A DNA stretch of 64,000 nucleotides from Calliphora vicina. Taxonomy: Eukaryota > Arthropoda > Insecta > Diptera > Calliphoridae. This document shows, in pieces, positions 1 to 9,610 of this stretch. The translations under genes were made by a program, and so were the position numbers. Numbering within the stretch: the first letter of the stretch is position 1; every line of letters starts with the position of its first letter. The notes under the pieces were generated by a model. The model had not been told where the DNA came from and ran no database searches. It saw only the letters and a program-made list of their open reading frames with translations. The stretch spans positions 159,074,726-159,138,725 of the forward strand of contig NC_088780.1 of the NCBI RefSeq assembly GCF_958450345.1, in the 5' to 3' direction.

Positions 1-578
1 GAGCTTTCTAGATAGTAATGCAGCGTATATAAATTGACTGTGAGAACCTAAACTAGGGAGTCTAATTTGAAGCACCGTTAAGAAAAGACTTCAACTACAC
101 TACCAGTGTATATTTGTAGATTATAAAGTGTGTGTATTTCTGCGAATTAAACTGTTGTTGTACATCTATATAAATAAAAATGAAATGGTCCATGTAATGG
201 CATCACGTGAGAACGGCTGGAGCGTTTTGGCAGTTTTTTTTTATTCGATTTTATTTGATGGTTTGTAAAAAAAAAAATTAAAAATTCCGGGTAAAACTCG
301 AACATTTTTTATTGTTTGAGTCCAGTCAACTGTAATAAAAAAGCTCCCTAAAGTATGCAATAAATTTTGATACTTTATTTGCAAATAAATAAGAACAGGC
401 AGTTGTATGTGTGTTGGAGAAACTTGAAGAACTAAGATTAGTAAATGCTACCGGCTTCGTCCGGTTAGTTAAAATAATGTTAGTTAGTTAAAATACTAAA
501 TTGCTTTTCTTTGCAATCAAAAGTATCCGGTTTATTTTAAGGAAATAAACCACGTTTTTAAAATGTAAAAACGTAACA
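1..578 (+). mobile_element. Remnant LTR (Gypsy-like), left end outside the window
   Basis: The last ~110 bases, ending CGTAACA at 578, match the reverse complement of the left part of the LTR at 8424-8857, including GGAAATAAACCAC and AAAACGTAACA. A TATAAA-like stretch near 27-34 and the block TTCAACTAC...TATAAAGT also have counterparts in that LTR. The copy is split by a Helitron-like insertion. Its identity as an LTR is inferred from this pairing and from the TG...CA ends of the other copy. Confidence 0.55.
165..474 (+). mobile_element. Helitron-like non-autonomous element
   Basis: It starts A|TCTATATAAATAAAAATG and ends just after a short hairpin (ACCGG...CCGGT, 450-465), the layout of Helitron termini: 5' TC, 3' subterminal hairpin, insertion between A and T. 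A second 5' end with similar sequence lies at 19016. The 3' CTRR is degraded. No Rep/helicase is encoded. It interrupts the LTR remnant at 1-578. Confidence 0.45.
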
Positions 579-1285
579 ATATAATATTTTTAATGTCATT
601 CAAAAACAGAAATATTAAGAAATTACCAAAATGAAACCAAAATTAACTCTTATTGAATTGAATTTTTATTCAAAAATAAATACAATATTATATGTATGTG
701 AAATACTGCACTTACTTTCAATTCCGATACATTTAAAGTTAAAAATGACAAACATAAAATATATTTCAACTATCAGAGACAGCAACAATGAGACAATAAA
801 AATACAATGTCCGCTCAGATACATATAGTATAATATTATGTATATAGCTATGCATATCTATCTGTGTAAATGCCCATTAGTTTTGATAGTGACAATGTAT
901 CACTTTTAAATTAGTCTACTTTACATGGTGTTCCTTATTAAACTTAGTTATTTTTTCGCATCAAAAATAATATATTTCAGCGTCAATTATACTTAGTGTC
1001 GTTTTGTCATCTAGACTTTAGAAAAAAGTAATTTTATTCACTACAAATCATGTATTGCTTGTTATTTTACTGACCTTATTACATCAAGGTGTAGCAAGTT
1101 CGATCTTTTATTTAGATTTATCTTTATGGACTGTCGTTTATATATCTAAAGACAGTATGTTATAGAATTGTGTTATTGTTATTGCTCTGCTCTATTGCTC
1201 TGCTCTATTGCTCTGCTCTATTGCTCTGCTCTAGGATTTTGGGTACCTCAAATTTGGTAGATATGTTTATTAACATATGTATGTA
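579..1285. other. AT-rich flank of the LTR retrotransposon, no gene seen
   Basis: No coding signal or recognisable element apart from the small tandem repeat at 1180-1233. It is the left target flank of the Gypsy insertion, whose continuation is at 7208. Confidence 0.5.
1180..1233 (+). repeat. 13-bp tandem repeat (TATTGCTCTGCTC, about 4 copies)
   Basis: Four consecutive near-identical 13-bp units read directly from the sequence. Confidence 0.9.
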
Positions 1286-1289
1286 TCTA

Positions 1290-1649
1290 TGTGGGATGAC
1301 TGACACATAACCGCATACTTGGGTATTTGTGTTCTTACAACACTAATCCCATCTATCCTTTTATTATAATTCGTTAATTTGTTCGCTAAAGCAATAACGA
1401 AGAATAAAAACTACAGACATGAGAGAGTTAGAATTACAGTTGAGCTGTTGAGTTGATAAGTTGTGTCGAGAAAAACATAAAAAGAAAGTGCACATTAGTT
1501 CCCTAAAAAACATTAAAAAAAAAGCTTTTGTAACATTAATTAAAAGTATCACATGAATTAATAAACTGAATTGTTATTTAAAAATAAAACATTAACTCAT
1601 ACCTATGTAAATTAGTAATTTGGCTAAATAAAAAGGTAAGAACCCTACA
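1290..1649 (+). repeat. 5' LTR (360 bp)
   Basis: Starts TGTGGGATGAC and ends AACCCTACA. The same sequence recurs exactly 5558 bases downstream. It should carry the promoter and polyadenylation signals. An AATAAA-containing stretch (CTAAATAAAAAGG) sits near its 3' end. A minus-strand frame inside it is duplicated in the 3' LTR only because the LTRs are copies. Confidence 0.96.
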
Positions 1650-1653
1650 AAAT

Positions 1654-1671
1654 TGGGGGCTCGTCCGGGAT
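1654..1671 (+). promoter_or_regulatory. Primer binding site for tRNA-Pro
   Basis: TGGGGGCTCGTCCGGGAT is complementary over 18 bases to the 3' end of tRNA-Pro and equals the PBS known from murine-leukaemia-type retroviruses. It starts 4 bases after the 5' LTR. Minus-strand DNA synthesis would be primed here. Confidence 0.9.
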
Positions 1672-2745
1672 TTCTTTCCAAAAAATTTAAGCCAAAGTGA
1701 GTGACAATTAATAAAAGTTAAAATATTAATCAAAAGCAACATTAAAATTAGCATAAAAGTTTGTGGTGCTAGAAAAATAAAAATTTAATTTTGTTCGTAA
1801 AAAACAAACACAAAAAATTGTGCCGTTACATATGAACTACAAGTGAGTGGCCTTGAAAATCAAGACGTTGGATGTGTCAAAAAAAAAATTTTTTTTTAAG
1901 AATTTGAAGACTTTAAAAGAAAAAAAAACAACTGAAAAGAATTTATGTGTACCAAACGTTTAACTCAAAAGAAAAAAAAACAGTTACTGTGCAAAATACA
2001 ATATGCGTTAACATTTGTATTTTTGTTTCAAGTGAAGAAAAAAACTGTTCCAATGAAATAAGAAAACGAAAAGAAGATAAGAGAGAAGTAATAATTGCCG
2101 TGAATTTAAGAGAAAAATAAATAGAGCGATCCATGCCGAGGACGCTTGAGTGAAGAAGAAATTGCGTTTAAGAGTGCAAGGTGTCTATGTGTACATTCGA
2201 GTGACGATTGCAGATTAATAGCAGAGAGCTGGAGACGTTAGTTGCAGTCAAACATCATTATTATCAACAGAGAGAGAGAAGCCGCAACGCCTTTAAGAGT
2301 AAAGATAAGTGGTTGTAGTTTGTTGGTTATATTGTATGTAACATTGAGTTTGTATAAAAAGTAGGCTTTTTAATAGAAAAAATTGTGTAAAGAGGAAAGT
2401 ATTTAAGAGTAAAATATTATGAGCGAAGAAGATATTGGAATGTTAAAGTTTTGATTTGAGTTGATTTGTTGTTTTATAATATTTTCAATATTTTTGCTTT
2501 GCATTAAGACATTAAGGTGGGGCAAAAACTTTGGTTGAAATAGATATTTTGTTTTGGTTTAAATAAAAGTTGATTGAAAGTTTGTACACAATATAATATT
2601 CTTTTCGTATGTTTTTCCCTTACTTTTAAAGGGAAAATTTAATTGAAATTTGTATTTTTTTTTTGAAATTAAAAGTATTTAAAGGTATTTTGCATATATT
2701 TTAAATTTAAATTATTGCGAATTTGTAAAACTTTTGTGCACTATC
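1672..2745 (+). other. Long untranslated leader of the Gypsy element
   Basis: About 1.07 kb between the PBS and the first good ATG. It is A-rich with many short open frames and no recognisable domain. It probably holds packaging signals, but none can be named from sequence. Confidence 0.6.
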
Positions 2746-5700
2746 ATGGAGTTGAGGGAAATTTTAGCTATGACAGTAGAAGACTTGAGAACAAACGCGG
2801 AGGACGCTGGATTGTCGTCTACTGGGTCTAAAACGGACTTACAAGAACGTCTCATTCGACATTTTTGCAATACAGACGCTACTGACGCTGACGATGGCTC
2901 TAATTTCGGTGATGCGACTTCAGATTTGGTACGCGATATGGCAGAACGTTCTAGTTTTACCCTGAAGGATATTGAAGATTCGCTAACACGGTTTTCAGGG
3001 GAAGGTGCTCCTGATATTGAATCGTGGATTCAGGAATTCGAAGACTGTTCGCACGTGGTGAAATGGAATGAATTGCAATGTTACATATATGCTAAACAAT
3101 TGCTGACGGGTGCAGCACGAATCTTTGTAAGGAGCCAAGCAGGCGTAAGAGATTGGAATGCTCTTAAGAGGGTTTTAAAAGGAGAGTTCGGTACCAAGTT
3201 GTCATCCATTTCGGTCCATAAAATGTTGAAGAGTCGCAGAAAGAAGGCAGACGAGTCTTATAAACAATATTTATACACTCTAATGGAAATTGGCAGTTCC
3301 ATACATTTAGATGAAATTAGTATTGTCGAATATTTCATTGAGGGCATAACCGATTCCAGAATAAATAAGTCCATTTTATACCAAGCGCGAAATATTTCAG
3401 AGCTGAAAGAAAAAATAATTGTGTACGAAAAAATTGGTGCACCCGCGAAATCGTTAAATTTCAAAGGCAGCAAGGAAGTGGTCTCAGATGTAAAGACCGA
3501 AGGCACTGTAAAATGTTTTAAGTGTGGGGAAAAGGGCCACATTTCGAAAAATTGTCGTTCAGTAGACATAAAATGTTTCAAGTGTAAGGGGTTTGGTCAC
3601 AAGTCATTCGAGTGCGGTACAAAAAAGCAAGTCGAAAAACCTAAAGATGAGAATATTAAGGAAGAGAAAAACGTTGTTCATACACTGACAGACGATGTAC
3701 CTGCAGCTTCGAGACGAATCTTTAAAGACATTGAGGTGTTAGGAAGAACTGTCTTTGCTTTGGTCGATACTGGCAGCGATATAAGTTTACTCCGTTATGA
3801 TACTCTTTTGTTGTTAGGCGATGCAACGTTGGAATCCGGAACGAAAATTCTCTCGGGTATTGGTGGCAAAACAATAACGACAGTGGGTTGTCTTAAATGC
3901 CTGGTAAAAGTAGATAACCTTGAGCTAGATATTGTTTTCTATGTCGTAAAAGAAGGTGATATCTTGTATTCAGCTATTATTGGAAACGACGTTTTAAATC
4001 AAGCTGATTTAGTAATCGATGTGAGAGGTGCGACATTTAGAAGAAAATTTAAGCCCGTTAATATGTTTGAGACAAGTTTCGACAACACAGAGAATTCTGT
4101 AGAAGAGGCGGTAGTAACTCCCGATGAATGTATGCCCACGTTGGACGTCAATCCAATTGCAACAATGCAAAATGAATTTCACGAAATTATTCACTCTATG
4201 TCTATAGATCAACAACTTTGCGATATTTTGGAACTGGATCATTTAAGTAAAGAGATGCGTGTCAAGATTGAGGATGCAATTAATTCATACAAGCCAATCA
4301 AACCGACAAAGTTTCCTATAGAAATGAAAATTGTACTGAAAGATGATATTCCAGTTGCAAGTCGCCCTAGAAGAACATCGTTCGTTGACCAGCAGAAAAT
4401 TGACAAACAAGTCCAAGAATGGCTAGATGAAGGCATAGTGAAGCCAAGCGTATCTGAATATTGTTCACCAGTCGTGTTAGTTTCTAAAAAAGATGGTACA
4501 TGCAGACTATGTTGCGATTATCGGCGTCTCAATGAAAAAATTGTCCGCGATAACTTTCCAATGGCCCTTGTTGATGACGTCGTTCAGAGATTACAGGAGG
4601 GTAGAGTATATACCACAATCGATTTGAGGAATGGTTTCTTCCATGTACCTATAGAGCAAGAATCACAAAAGTATACGGCATTCGTTACACATAATGGCCA
4701 ATACGAGTTTAGTTTTGTACCATTCGGTATCTCCAATTCTCCAGCCGTATTTTGCCGTTATATTTCTGCAGTTCTCCAAGAGTTGGTTAGAGACGGTACT
4801 GTAATTATTTATATGGACGATATTGTTATTCCATCAAAAGACGAAGGGGAGGGTCTTGAAAAGTTGATTAAATTTTTAAAAGTCGCATCGTCAAACGGCC
4901 TTGAGATAAAATGGAGTAAGTGCCAATTTTTGAGAAAAAGTATTAAATTCCTGGGATATAGAATAGAGAACTCATCAATATATCCAACAGATGAGAAAAT
5001 TTCTGCGATTAGAAACTTCCACATTCCAACTAATGTGAAAGCATTGCAAAGATTTTTGGGACTTACGTCATTCTTTCGACGCTTTATACGGGAGTACGCA
5101 TTGGTCGCTAAACCATTGTCGGATCTTCTTCGTAAAAATGCTAAGTTCAAGATGGGCGATAACGAACTACTTGCGGTTCAACAATTGAAAAGTGCACTTA
5201 CGAGCGAATCGATTCTAAGACTTTATAATCCTAAAGCTGAAACAGAAATTCACACCGATGCTAGTATGCATGGTTACGGTGCAGTACTTTTTCAGAGAGA
5301 TTCAGAGGACATGCAGCTACACCCTGTTGAATACATGAGCCGAAAGACGACACCAGCTGAGGAAAAGTACCATTCGTATGAGTTGGAGGTGCTAGCTATC
5401 GTAGAAGCGCTGAAAAAATGGAGAACATATGTCATGGGTCTGAAATTTAAAATCGTAACTGATTGCAACGCGTTCGCAATGACCATGCGCAAAGAAGATG
5501 TTCCTGTTCGAGTTTCACGTTGGGCACTTTTTCTTCAAGATTTTGATTACGTCATAGAGCACCGATCGGGTACGAAAATGAGACATGTAGACGCTCTCAG
5601 TCGTGTAGCGTGTCTGATGATACAAGATAGTCTACAACATCGCATAAAAGAAGCTCAAAAAAGTGACGATCGTATCAATGCTATTCGCAAAGTTTTGGAG

Positions 5701-5970
5701 ATGAGCGAATATGAAGATTATTTCATCAAATATGATATAGTTCATAAAGATGCAGCTAAGGAACTGATAGCAATACCAGAGAACATGGAGAAAGAAATAA
5801 TTGAAATGGCACATCGTCAAGGACACTTCGCAACAAAAAAGACGAAAGATTTGGTCGAAAAGCAATTTTTTATTCCAAAATTGGACGCTAAAGTAGATGC
5901 CGTTGTAAAAAGTTGCGTTGAGTGTATCACTCAAAGGCGGGAAAGAAAGAAGGATTGCTTAATCCGATAG
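2746..5970 (+). CDS. Gag-Pol polyprotein (SAP-Gag, protease, RT, RNase H, start of integrase)
   Basis: I start at the ATG at 2746 (MELREIL...), which has A at -3 and G at +4. The frame opens slightly earlier, but only from TTG. About 1074 residues. In order: a SAP-like helix-turn-helix at ~1-42 (usual role: DNA or chromatin binding); a Gypsy Gag core at ~70-230; two CCHC zinc knuckles (first Cys at residues 257 and 277) for RNA packaging; aspartic protease with DTGSD (Asp341); RT with YMDD at 689-692; RNase H with HTDAS (Asp838); and the integrase HHCC zinc module (His1023, His1027, Cys1057, Cys1060). The frame stops at 5970, soon after the last zinc Cys. The rest of integrase continues in another frame. 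All polymerase and protease catalytic motifs I checked are intact. Confidence 0.93.
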   Translation: MELREILAMTVEDLRTNAEDAGLSSTGSKTDLQERLIRHFCNTDATDADDGSNFGDATSDLVRDMAERSSFTLKDIEDSLTRFSGEGAPDIESWIQEFEDCSHVVKWNELQCYIYAKQLLTGAARIFVRSQAGVRDWNALKRVLKGEFGTKLSSISVHKMLKSRRKKADESYKQYLYTLMEIGSSIHLDEISIVEYFIEGITDSRINKSILYQARNISELKEKIIVYEKIGAPAKSLNFKGSKEVVSDVKTEGTVKCFKCGEKGHISKNCRSVDIKCFKCKGFGHKSFECGTKKQVEKPKDENIKEEKNVVHTLTDDVPAASRRIFKDIEVLGRTVFALVDTGSDISLLRYDTLLLLGDATLESGTKILSGIGGKTITTVGCLKCLVKVDNLELDIVFYVVKEGDILYSAIIGNDVLNQADLVIDVRGATFRRKFKPVNMFETSFDNTENSVEEAVVTPDECMPTLDVNPIATMQNEFHEIIHSMSIDQQLCDILELDHLSKEMRVKIEDAINSYKPIKPTKFPIEMKIVLKDDIPVASRPRRTSFVDQQKIDKQVQEWLDEGIVKPSVSEYCSPVVLVSKKDGTCRLCCDYRRLNEKIVRDNFPMALVDDVVQRLQEGRVYTTIDLRNGFFHVPIEQESQKYTAFVTHNGQYEFSFVPFGISNSPAVFCRYISAVLQELVRDGTVIIYMDDIVIPSKDEGEGLEKLIKFLKVASSNGLEIKWSKCQFLRKSIKFLGYRIENSSIYPTDEKISAIRNFHIPTNVKALQRFLGLTSFFRRFIREYALVAKPLSDLLRKNAKFKMGDNELLAVQQLKSALTSESILRLYNPKAETEIHTDASMHGYGAVLFQRDSEDMQLHPVEYMSRKTTPAEEKYHSYELEVLAIVEALKKWRTYVMGLKFKIVTDCNAFAMTMRKEDVPVRVSRWALFLQDFDYVIEHRSGTKMRHVDALSRVACLMIQDSLQHRIKEAQKSDDRINAIRKVLEMSEYEDYFIKYDIVHKDAAKELIAIPENMEKEIIEMAHRQGHFATKKTKDLVEKQFFIPKLDAKVDAVVKSCVECITQRRERKKDCLIR

Positions 5971-6842
5971 GCAAATCAGATAGGCCACTTCTAACGTACC
6001 ATTTAGACCACGTCGGTCCAATGGATAATACAAAAAAGTTATACAATCACATTCTTGTGATTGTCGACGCATTTTCGAAATTCGTTTGGCTTCATCCTAC
6101 GAAAAGTACAGGCAGCAAAGAAGTAGTGGATAAATTACAAAAACAAGCAGCTATTTTCGGCAACCCAGTTCGTGTTATCACCGACAGAGGTACAGCATTT
6201 ACCTCGAACGAATTCGAAGAATACTGTAAAAGGGAAGATATTCAACACTTGTTAATCGCTACCGGAGTGCCAAGAGGAAACGGTCAAGTCGAGAGAGTAC
6301 ATCGTGTAGTCGTGCCCATGTTAGCCAAAATGTGCGCCGAGCAGCCGAACAACTGGTACCGATATGTGGATCGAGTTCAACAAATACTAAATAACACCCC
6401 ATCAAGAAGCACGCAGAATACCCCATTTAAAATTTTAACAGGCATCGATATGAGAACAAAGGAAGATTTCGAGCTACGGAAAATATTTGAGAAACTAGCA
6501 ATTGAAGAGTTGCAAAATGAACGTGATCAAGTTCGTGAGGATGCCAAAGAAAATATTTTGAAAATCCAAATGGAAAACAAGAAAACTTATGACAAAAACA
6601 GAATTGCCGCCAAGCAATATGATTTGGGTGATTTAGTCGCTATAAAACGTACTCAGTACGGTACGGGCTTGAAATTACGACCAAAGTTTTTGGGTCCATA
6701 CAAAGTAGTCACAAAATTGAACCATGAAAGATATGAGGTGGAAAAAGTTGGCGAATGTGAGGGTGCTAAAAGATGTCCAACCGTTGCCGAATTTATGAAG
6801 CCTTGGAATCCGACTTCGGGGTCGAAGTCAGCGTCAGGATAG
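5922..6842 (+). CDS. Integrase catalytic core and C-terminus, out of frame with gag-pol
   Basis: This is the continuation of pol in the -1 frame, overlapping the first frame by 49 bases. It does not begin with ATG: the first in-frame ATG (6021) lies after the first catalytic Asp, so it is not an independent gene. The DDE triad is complete: Asp at 6006-6008, Asp at 6183-6185, Glu at 6291-6293, with 35 residues between the second Asp and Glu. A GPY/F-like module (FLGPYKV) lies near 6688-6708, typical of Gypsy integrases. The frame stops 5 bases before the 3' LTR. The break lies in ~5930-5945 near a short A-run, so a recent one-base indel or an assembly error is likeliest. Programmed frameshifting within integrase would be unusual. 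Confidence 0.88.
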   Translation: MYHSKAGKKEGLLNPIGKSDRPLLTYHLDHVGPMDNTKKLYNHILVIVDAFSKFVWLHPTKSTGSKEVVDKLQKQAAIFGNPVRVITDRGTAFTSNEFEEYCKREDIQHLLIATGVPRGNGQVERVHRVVVPMLAKMCAEQPNNWYRYVDRVQQILNNTPSRSTQNTPFKILTGIDMRTKEDFELRKIFEKLAIEELQNERDQVREDAKENILKIQMENKKTYDKNRIAAKQYDLGDLVAIKRTQYGTGLKLRPKFLGPYKVVTKLNHERYEVEKVGECEGAKRCPTVAEFMKPWNPTSGSKSASG

Positions 6843-6847
6843 CCGAA

Positions 6848-7207
6848 TGTGGGATGACTGACACATAACCGCATACTTGGGTATTTGTGTTCTTACAACA
6901 CTAATCCCATCTATCCTTTTATTATAATTCGTTAATTTGTTCGCTAAAGCAATAACGAAGAATAAAAACTACAGACATGAGAGAGTTAGAATTACAGTTG
7001 AGCTGTTGAGTTGATAAGTTGTGTCGAGAAAAACATAAAAAGAAAGTGCACATTAGTTCCCTAAAAAACATTAAAAAAAAAGCTTTTGTAACATTAATTA
7101 AAAGTATCACATGAATTAATAAACTGAATTGTTATTTAAAAATAAAACATTAACTCATACCTATGTAAATTAGTAATTTGGCTAAATAAAAAGGTAAGAA
7201 CCCTACA
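6848..7207 (+). repeat. 3' LTR (360 bp)
   Basis: Same length and apparently same sequence as 1290-1649, followed by TCTA. No long uninterrupted purine tract stands directly before it. The preceding bases end TCAGGATAGCCGAA, so the polypurine tract is unclear. Confidence 0.95.
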
Positions 7208-7799
7208 TCTATTTAAATGACAATGTGCTAAAACACTCATAATGAGATTGTTCTAAAAAACTTAATTTTTTTTTAAATTGTTTATTACCAGCAAAATAAA
7301 ATAAAATTAAAAACTACAAAAATAAAGGTTTGTTTACTAGTAACCGTTAACTGTGACCTTATACTTTAGTGGACAATCATCAGAACTGCTGGGATGTTCA
7401 CCAAAACTTTGTACATACACATACTCCTTACATAGACCAAAATACATGGATAGTAAAAACATAAAGTCCTCATTTCCGCTACAGCTTAAGAGCGTTCTTT
7501 CCTTTGGAATATTTAAAATAAAAAAGAATAACAAAACAACAAGGATACAAATGAAACGCAAGCAAACGGGGAAAACAAACCGGAAGAACTTGACGAACTC
7601 TCGTCATTGTTACAGATGTTGTTGGGGGTTTTGTATATGTTGTTATACCTCGTGTTATGTAGTTGAAGTGGTAGTCGGCATCTGAGATGTAAGTTGACTG
7701 TAGCACACATATATACATATATACAAATTTGTGGTCATAATGTAATGGGACTAATGTGTGGTGCATGTAATACAAGAGAGATGGACAAGTGAGGTACTT
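7208..7799. other. Right flank of the Gypsy insertion, no gene seen
   Basis: AT-rich sequence with only short overlapping frames on both strands, none with a recognisable protein signature. It is the original continuation of 579-1289. Confidence 0.5.
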
Positions 7800-8935
7800 G
7801 TCTCACGGAAGAAAAAAAAATCGCCCAGGTCAGCTAAAAAAGTTTGAAGACCAAGAATTGGAGGCATCCATGAAGATTGTACTCAAACTCAACAAGAGCT
7901 TGCAATATCATTGAGAGCTTTTCAAACTGCAATTTCATAATGTTTGAGATTGAGAGCAGCAGGCTTCATCCAAAAGCTGGGAAATAATACGAATTGAAGC
8001 CTAGAGACCTTGAAAGAAAATTTTGCAAAAAGAAAATCATTTTTGCAACGAATAATTCATTACGATAACCGGAAGCGTAAGGCATCGACACTAAAGCCAA
8101 ATATCCAAAAGATTAGCAGTTCTGTTGGCTTGGAGTCCATATGTTTCCAGAAAGATGGGAAAAGGTCATAGCTAACAATGGCCAATACTTTGAACAATCA
8201 GAGCTATTTCTGTTCTCACTTTCACCATTTTGCCGTATTTTTGGAAGCATAATTACAACAATATAATGTAATTTCCTAGCATTTCTAATTATAAATATTT
8301 ACACATGATTTTTTTTAACCTTAATTATTTAATTTTAAAAGCTTTATTTAATAATCATTAATAGATTTATGGATTCGCAAACGCGATACAGGTTTTCTCG
8401 AATAGGGCCTAATAAATTTATATTGTTACGTTTTTACCTTTTAAAAATGGTGGTTTATTTCCTTTAAAAAAACCGTATTCTTTTAATAGCAAATTAAAGC
8501 AGTTTAGTAGCTTACAAATTTACACAAAAACAGTTTAAATATTTACTATGTGTTTTTATACAAATACACGTTAATAATTCACGATAATACTCAGACTTAA
8601 ATTATACTTTATAATGCACAACACAGTTGAAGTAACTCTAACAGCGCCCATGATAAAACTGACTACCGACTGCAAACTCTGCCATTATTTATACACAGCG
8701 CCATCTTCCTTCCAGTAGCTTCATGAATGATCGTAAAGGACAAACTATGAATGTTCGAATTATAGAGCTATTGATGGACATGTTTATAAACACGATGCAT
8801 GTTTCAAGCAGTCGTTACAGATAGTTAAATTCAAATTTTTAATACAAATTCGTAACAGCATTGTACAAATGTTTCAAATATACTCCAAAAATTAGAAAAA
8901 ATCCTGCATTTTTAAATCATACACCCAATATATCG
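7800..8935 (+). pseudogene. Decayed mariner element, split by deletion and an LTR
   Basis: The 7840-7920 region in shifting frames gives FEDQELEA-like then Gln-Glu-Leu repeats typical of the mariner helix-turn-helix. About 8085-8115 matches the KPNI region. 8150-8200 matches the C-terminal block (RKMGKGHS..N..QYFE). Most of the catalytic middle is missing. A 3' terminal block (AAAAAATCCTGCATTTTTAAA...CACCCAATAT) at ~8895-8935 matches the end of the mariner copy near 44945-44985. 8206-8423 is unassigned and 8424-8857 is a later LTR. Multiple stops and shifts mean no active product. Confidence 0.75.
8424..8857 (-). mobile_element. Solo LTR, minus orientation (434 bp)
   Basis: Ends TGTTACG...CGTAACA. 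Read on the minus strand it starts TGTTACGAATTTG, contains a TATAAATAA box and a TTCAACTGTG block, and ends AAAACGTAACA. It resembles the remnant at 1-578. The start also resembles 13473-13615. I see no matching target duplication, so it may be old or one flank rearranged. Confidence 0.6.
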
Positions 8936-9577
8936 TTCATTCCAGGAATGATTTATAAAACAATGCCATTTTTTGAACGTGTGTCTTCAGATTTTAATTT
9001 TTGTAATTGTTGAAAAATTGTTGACAAAATTCGACAAAGTATGTATGTAAGTTTATGTATTAAAATCTGATAAAGTTCTTTACCAATTTATTTGATTATT
9101 ATGTAAATATATATGATGAATGAAAATATTACCTTTTACGTGCTAAATTTAATCACAGTTTATGTATTAAACTTAAACATTTTCTAGAAATTTCTCGCAA
9201 AATGTCTAAAAGAGTTTTATGTTTGGAATCCTTAAATAGTTATTTTATTTCTTTCCACATCACCTTCTATCACTTACCCAACTCCCATTTATAATCATTT
9301 GCGGCTTTTATTTTCCTTTTACCCAGAGACTTTGGGTGGCCAATTTTAAGAGACTTTATTTTGTCTACTCTAGCTGTTACTGAACAAAAAAAAACCGGAA
9401 GTCTTTTGTTTCCGGCTATTTTACCCTTTGTTTTTGGCAAAACATAATACCTTATCAAGCCAATTCCCATTGACAATAATAGCAATCTCATGAGAGGTTT
9501 ATTTAGCTTCATTTTTGTTAAACAACTAAAAACAACAAGAATTTATTGCGTTCGAATATTGTACACATGCAACACAG

Positions 9578-9583
9578 TTTATT
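9578..9583 (-). terminator. Polyadenylation signal of the takeout-like gene
   Basis: AATAAA on the minus strand, about 28 bases downstream of the stop codon at 9611. A second AATAAA-type hexamer lies at 9542-9547. Confidence 0.6.
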
Positions 9584-9610
9584 CATTAATAACTCTCACT
9601 CCTTAAGACT

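Larger units (their letters stand above)
1290..7207 (+). mobile_element. Full-length Ty3/Gypsy LTR retrotransposon, 5918 bp
   Basis: Two 360-bp direct LTRs (1290-1649 and 6848-7207) look identical, begin TG and end CA, and are flanked by the same 4-bp duplication TCTA (1286-1289 and 7208-7211). A tRNA-Pro primer binding site follows the 5' LTR after 4 bases. The interior encodes Gag with a SAP-like N-terminus and two zinc knuckles, aspartic protease, reverse transcriptase, RNase H and integrase in the Gypsy order PR-RT-RH-IN. No envelope ORF fits between integrase and the 3' LTR. The integrase frame is broken once near 5930-5945, so this copy as read is not obviously autonomous. Identical LTRs and the clean duplication point to recent insertion. 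The single gag-pol layout resembles the mdg3/blastopia group, but that placement is a guess needing an RT tree. Confidence 0.96.

Noticed and set aside
1364..7110. Identical 62-residue minus-strand ORFs at 1364 and 6922
   Set aside because: They lie in the two LTR copies and reflect LTR identity, not a gene.
6843..7207. Envelope gene for the Gypsy element
   Set aside because: The 3' LTR begins 5 bases after the pol stop; there is no room for env.
7353..7685. 110-codon plus-strand ORF in the flank of the Gypsy element
   Set aside because: Overlapped by similar-length frames on the other strand and has no family signature.
9270..9512. 80-codon ATG-started minus-strand ORF downstream of the takeout-like gene
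   Set aside because: No recognised domain and low-complexity basic composition. Chance frames of this length are common here. Kept only as a remote possibility for an RNA or peptide.
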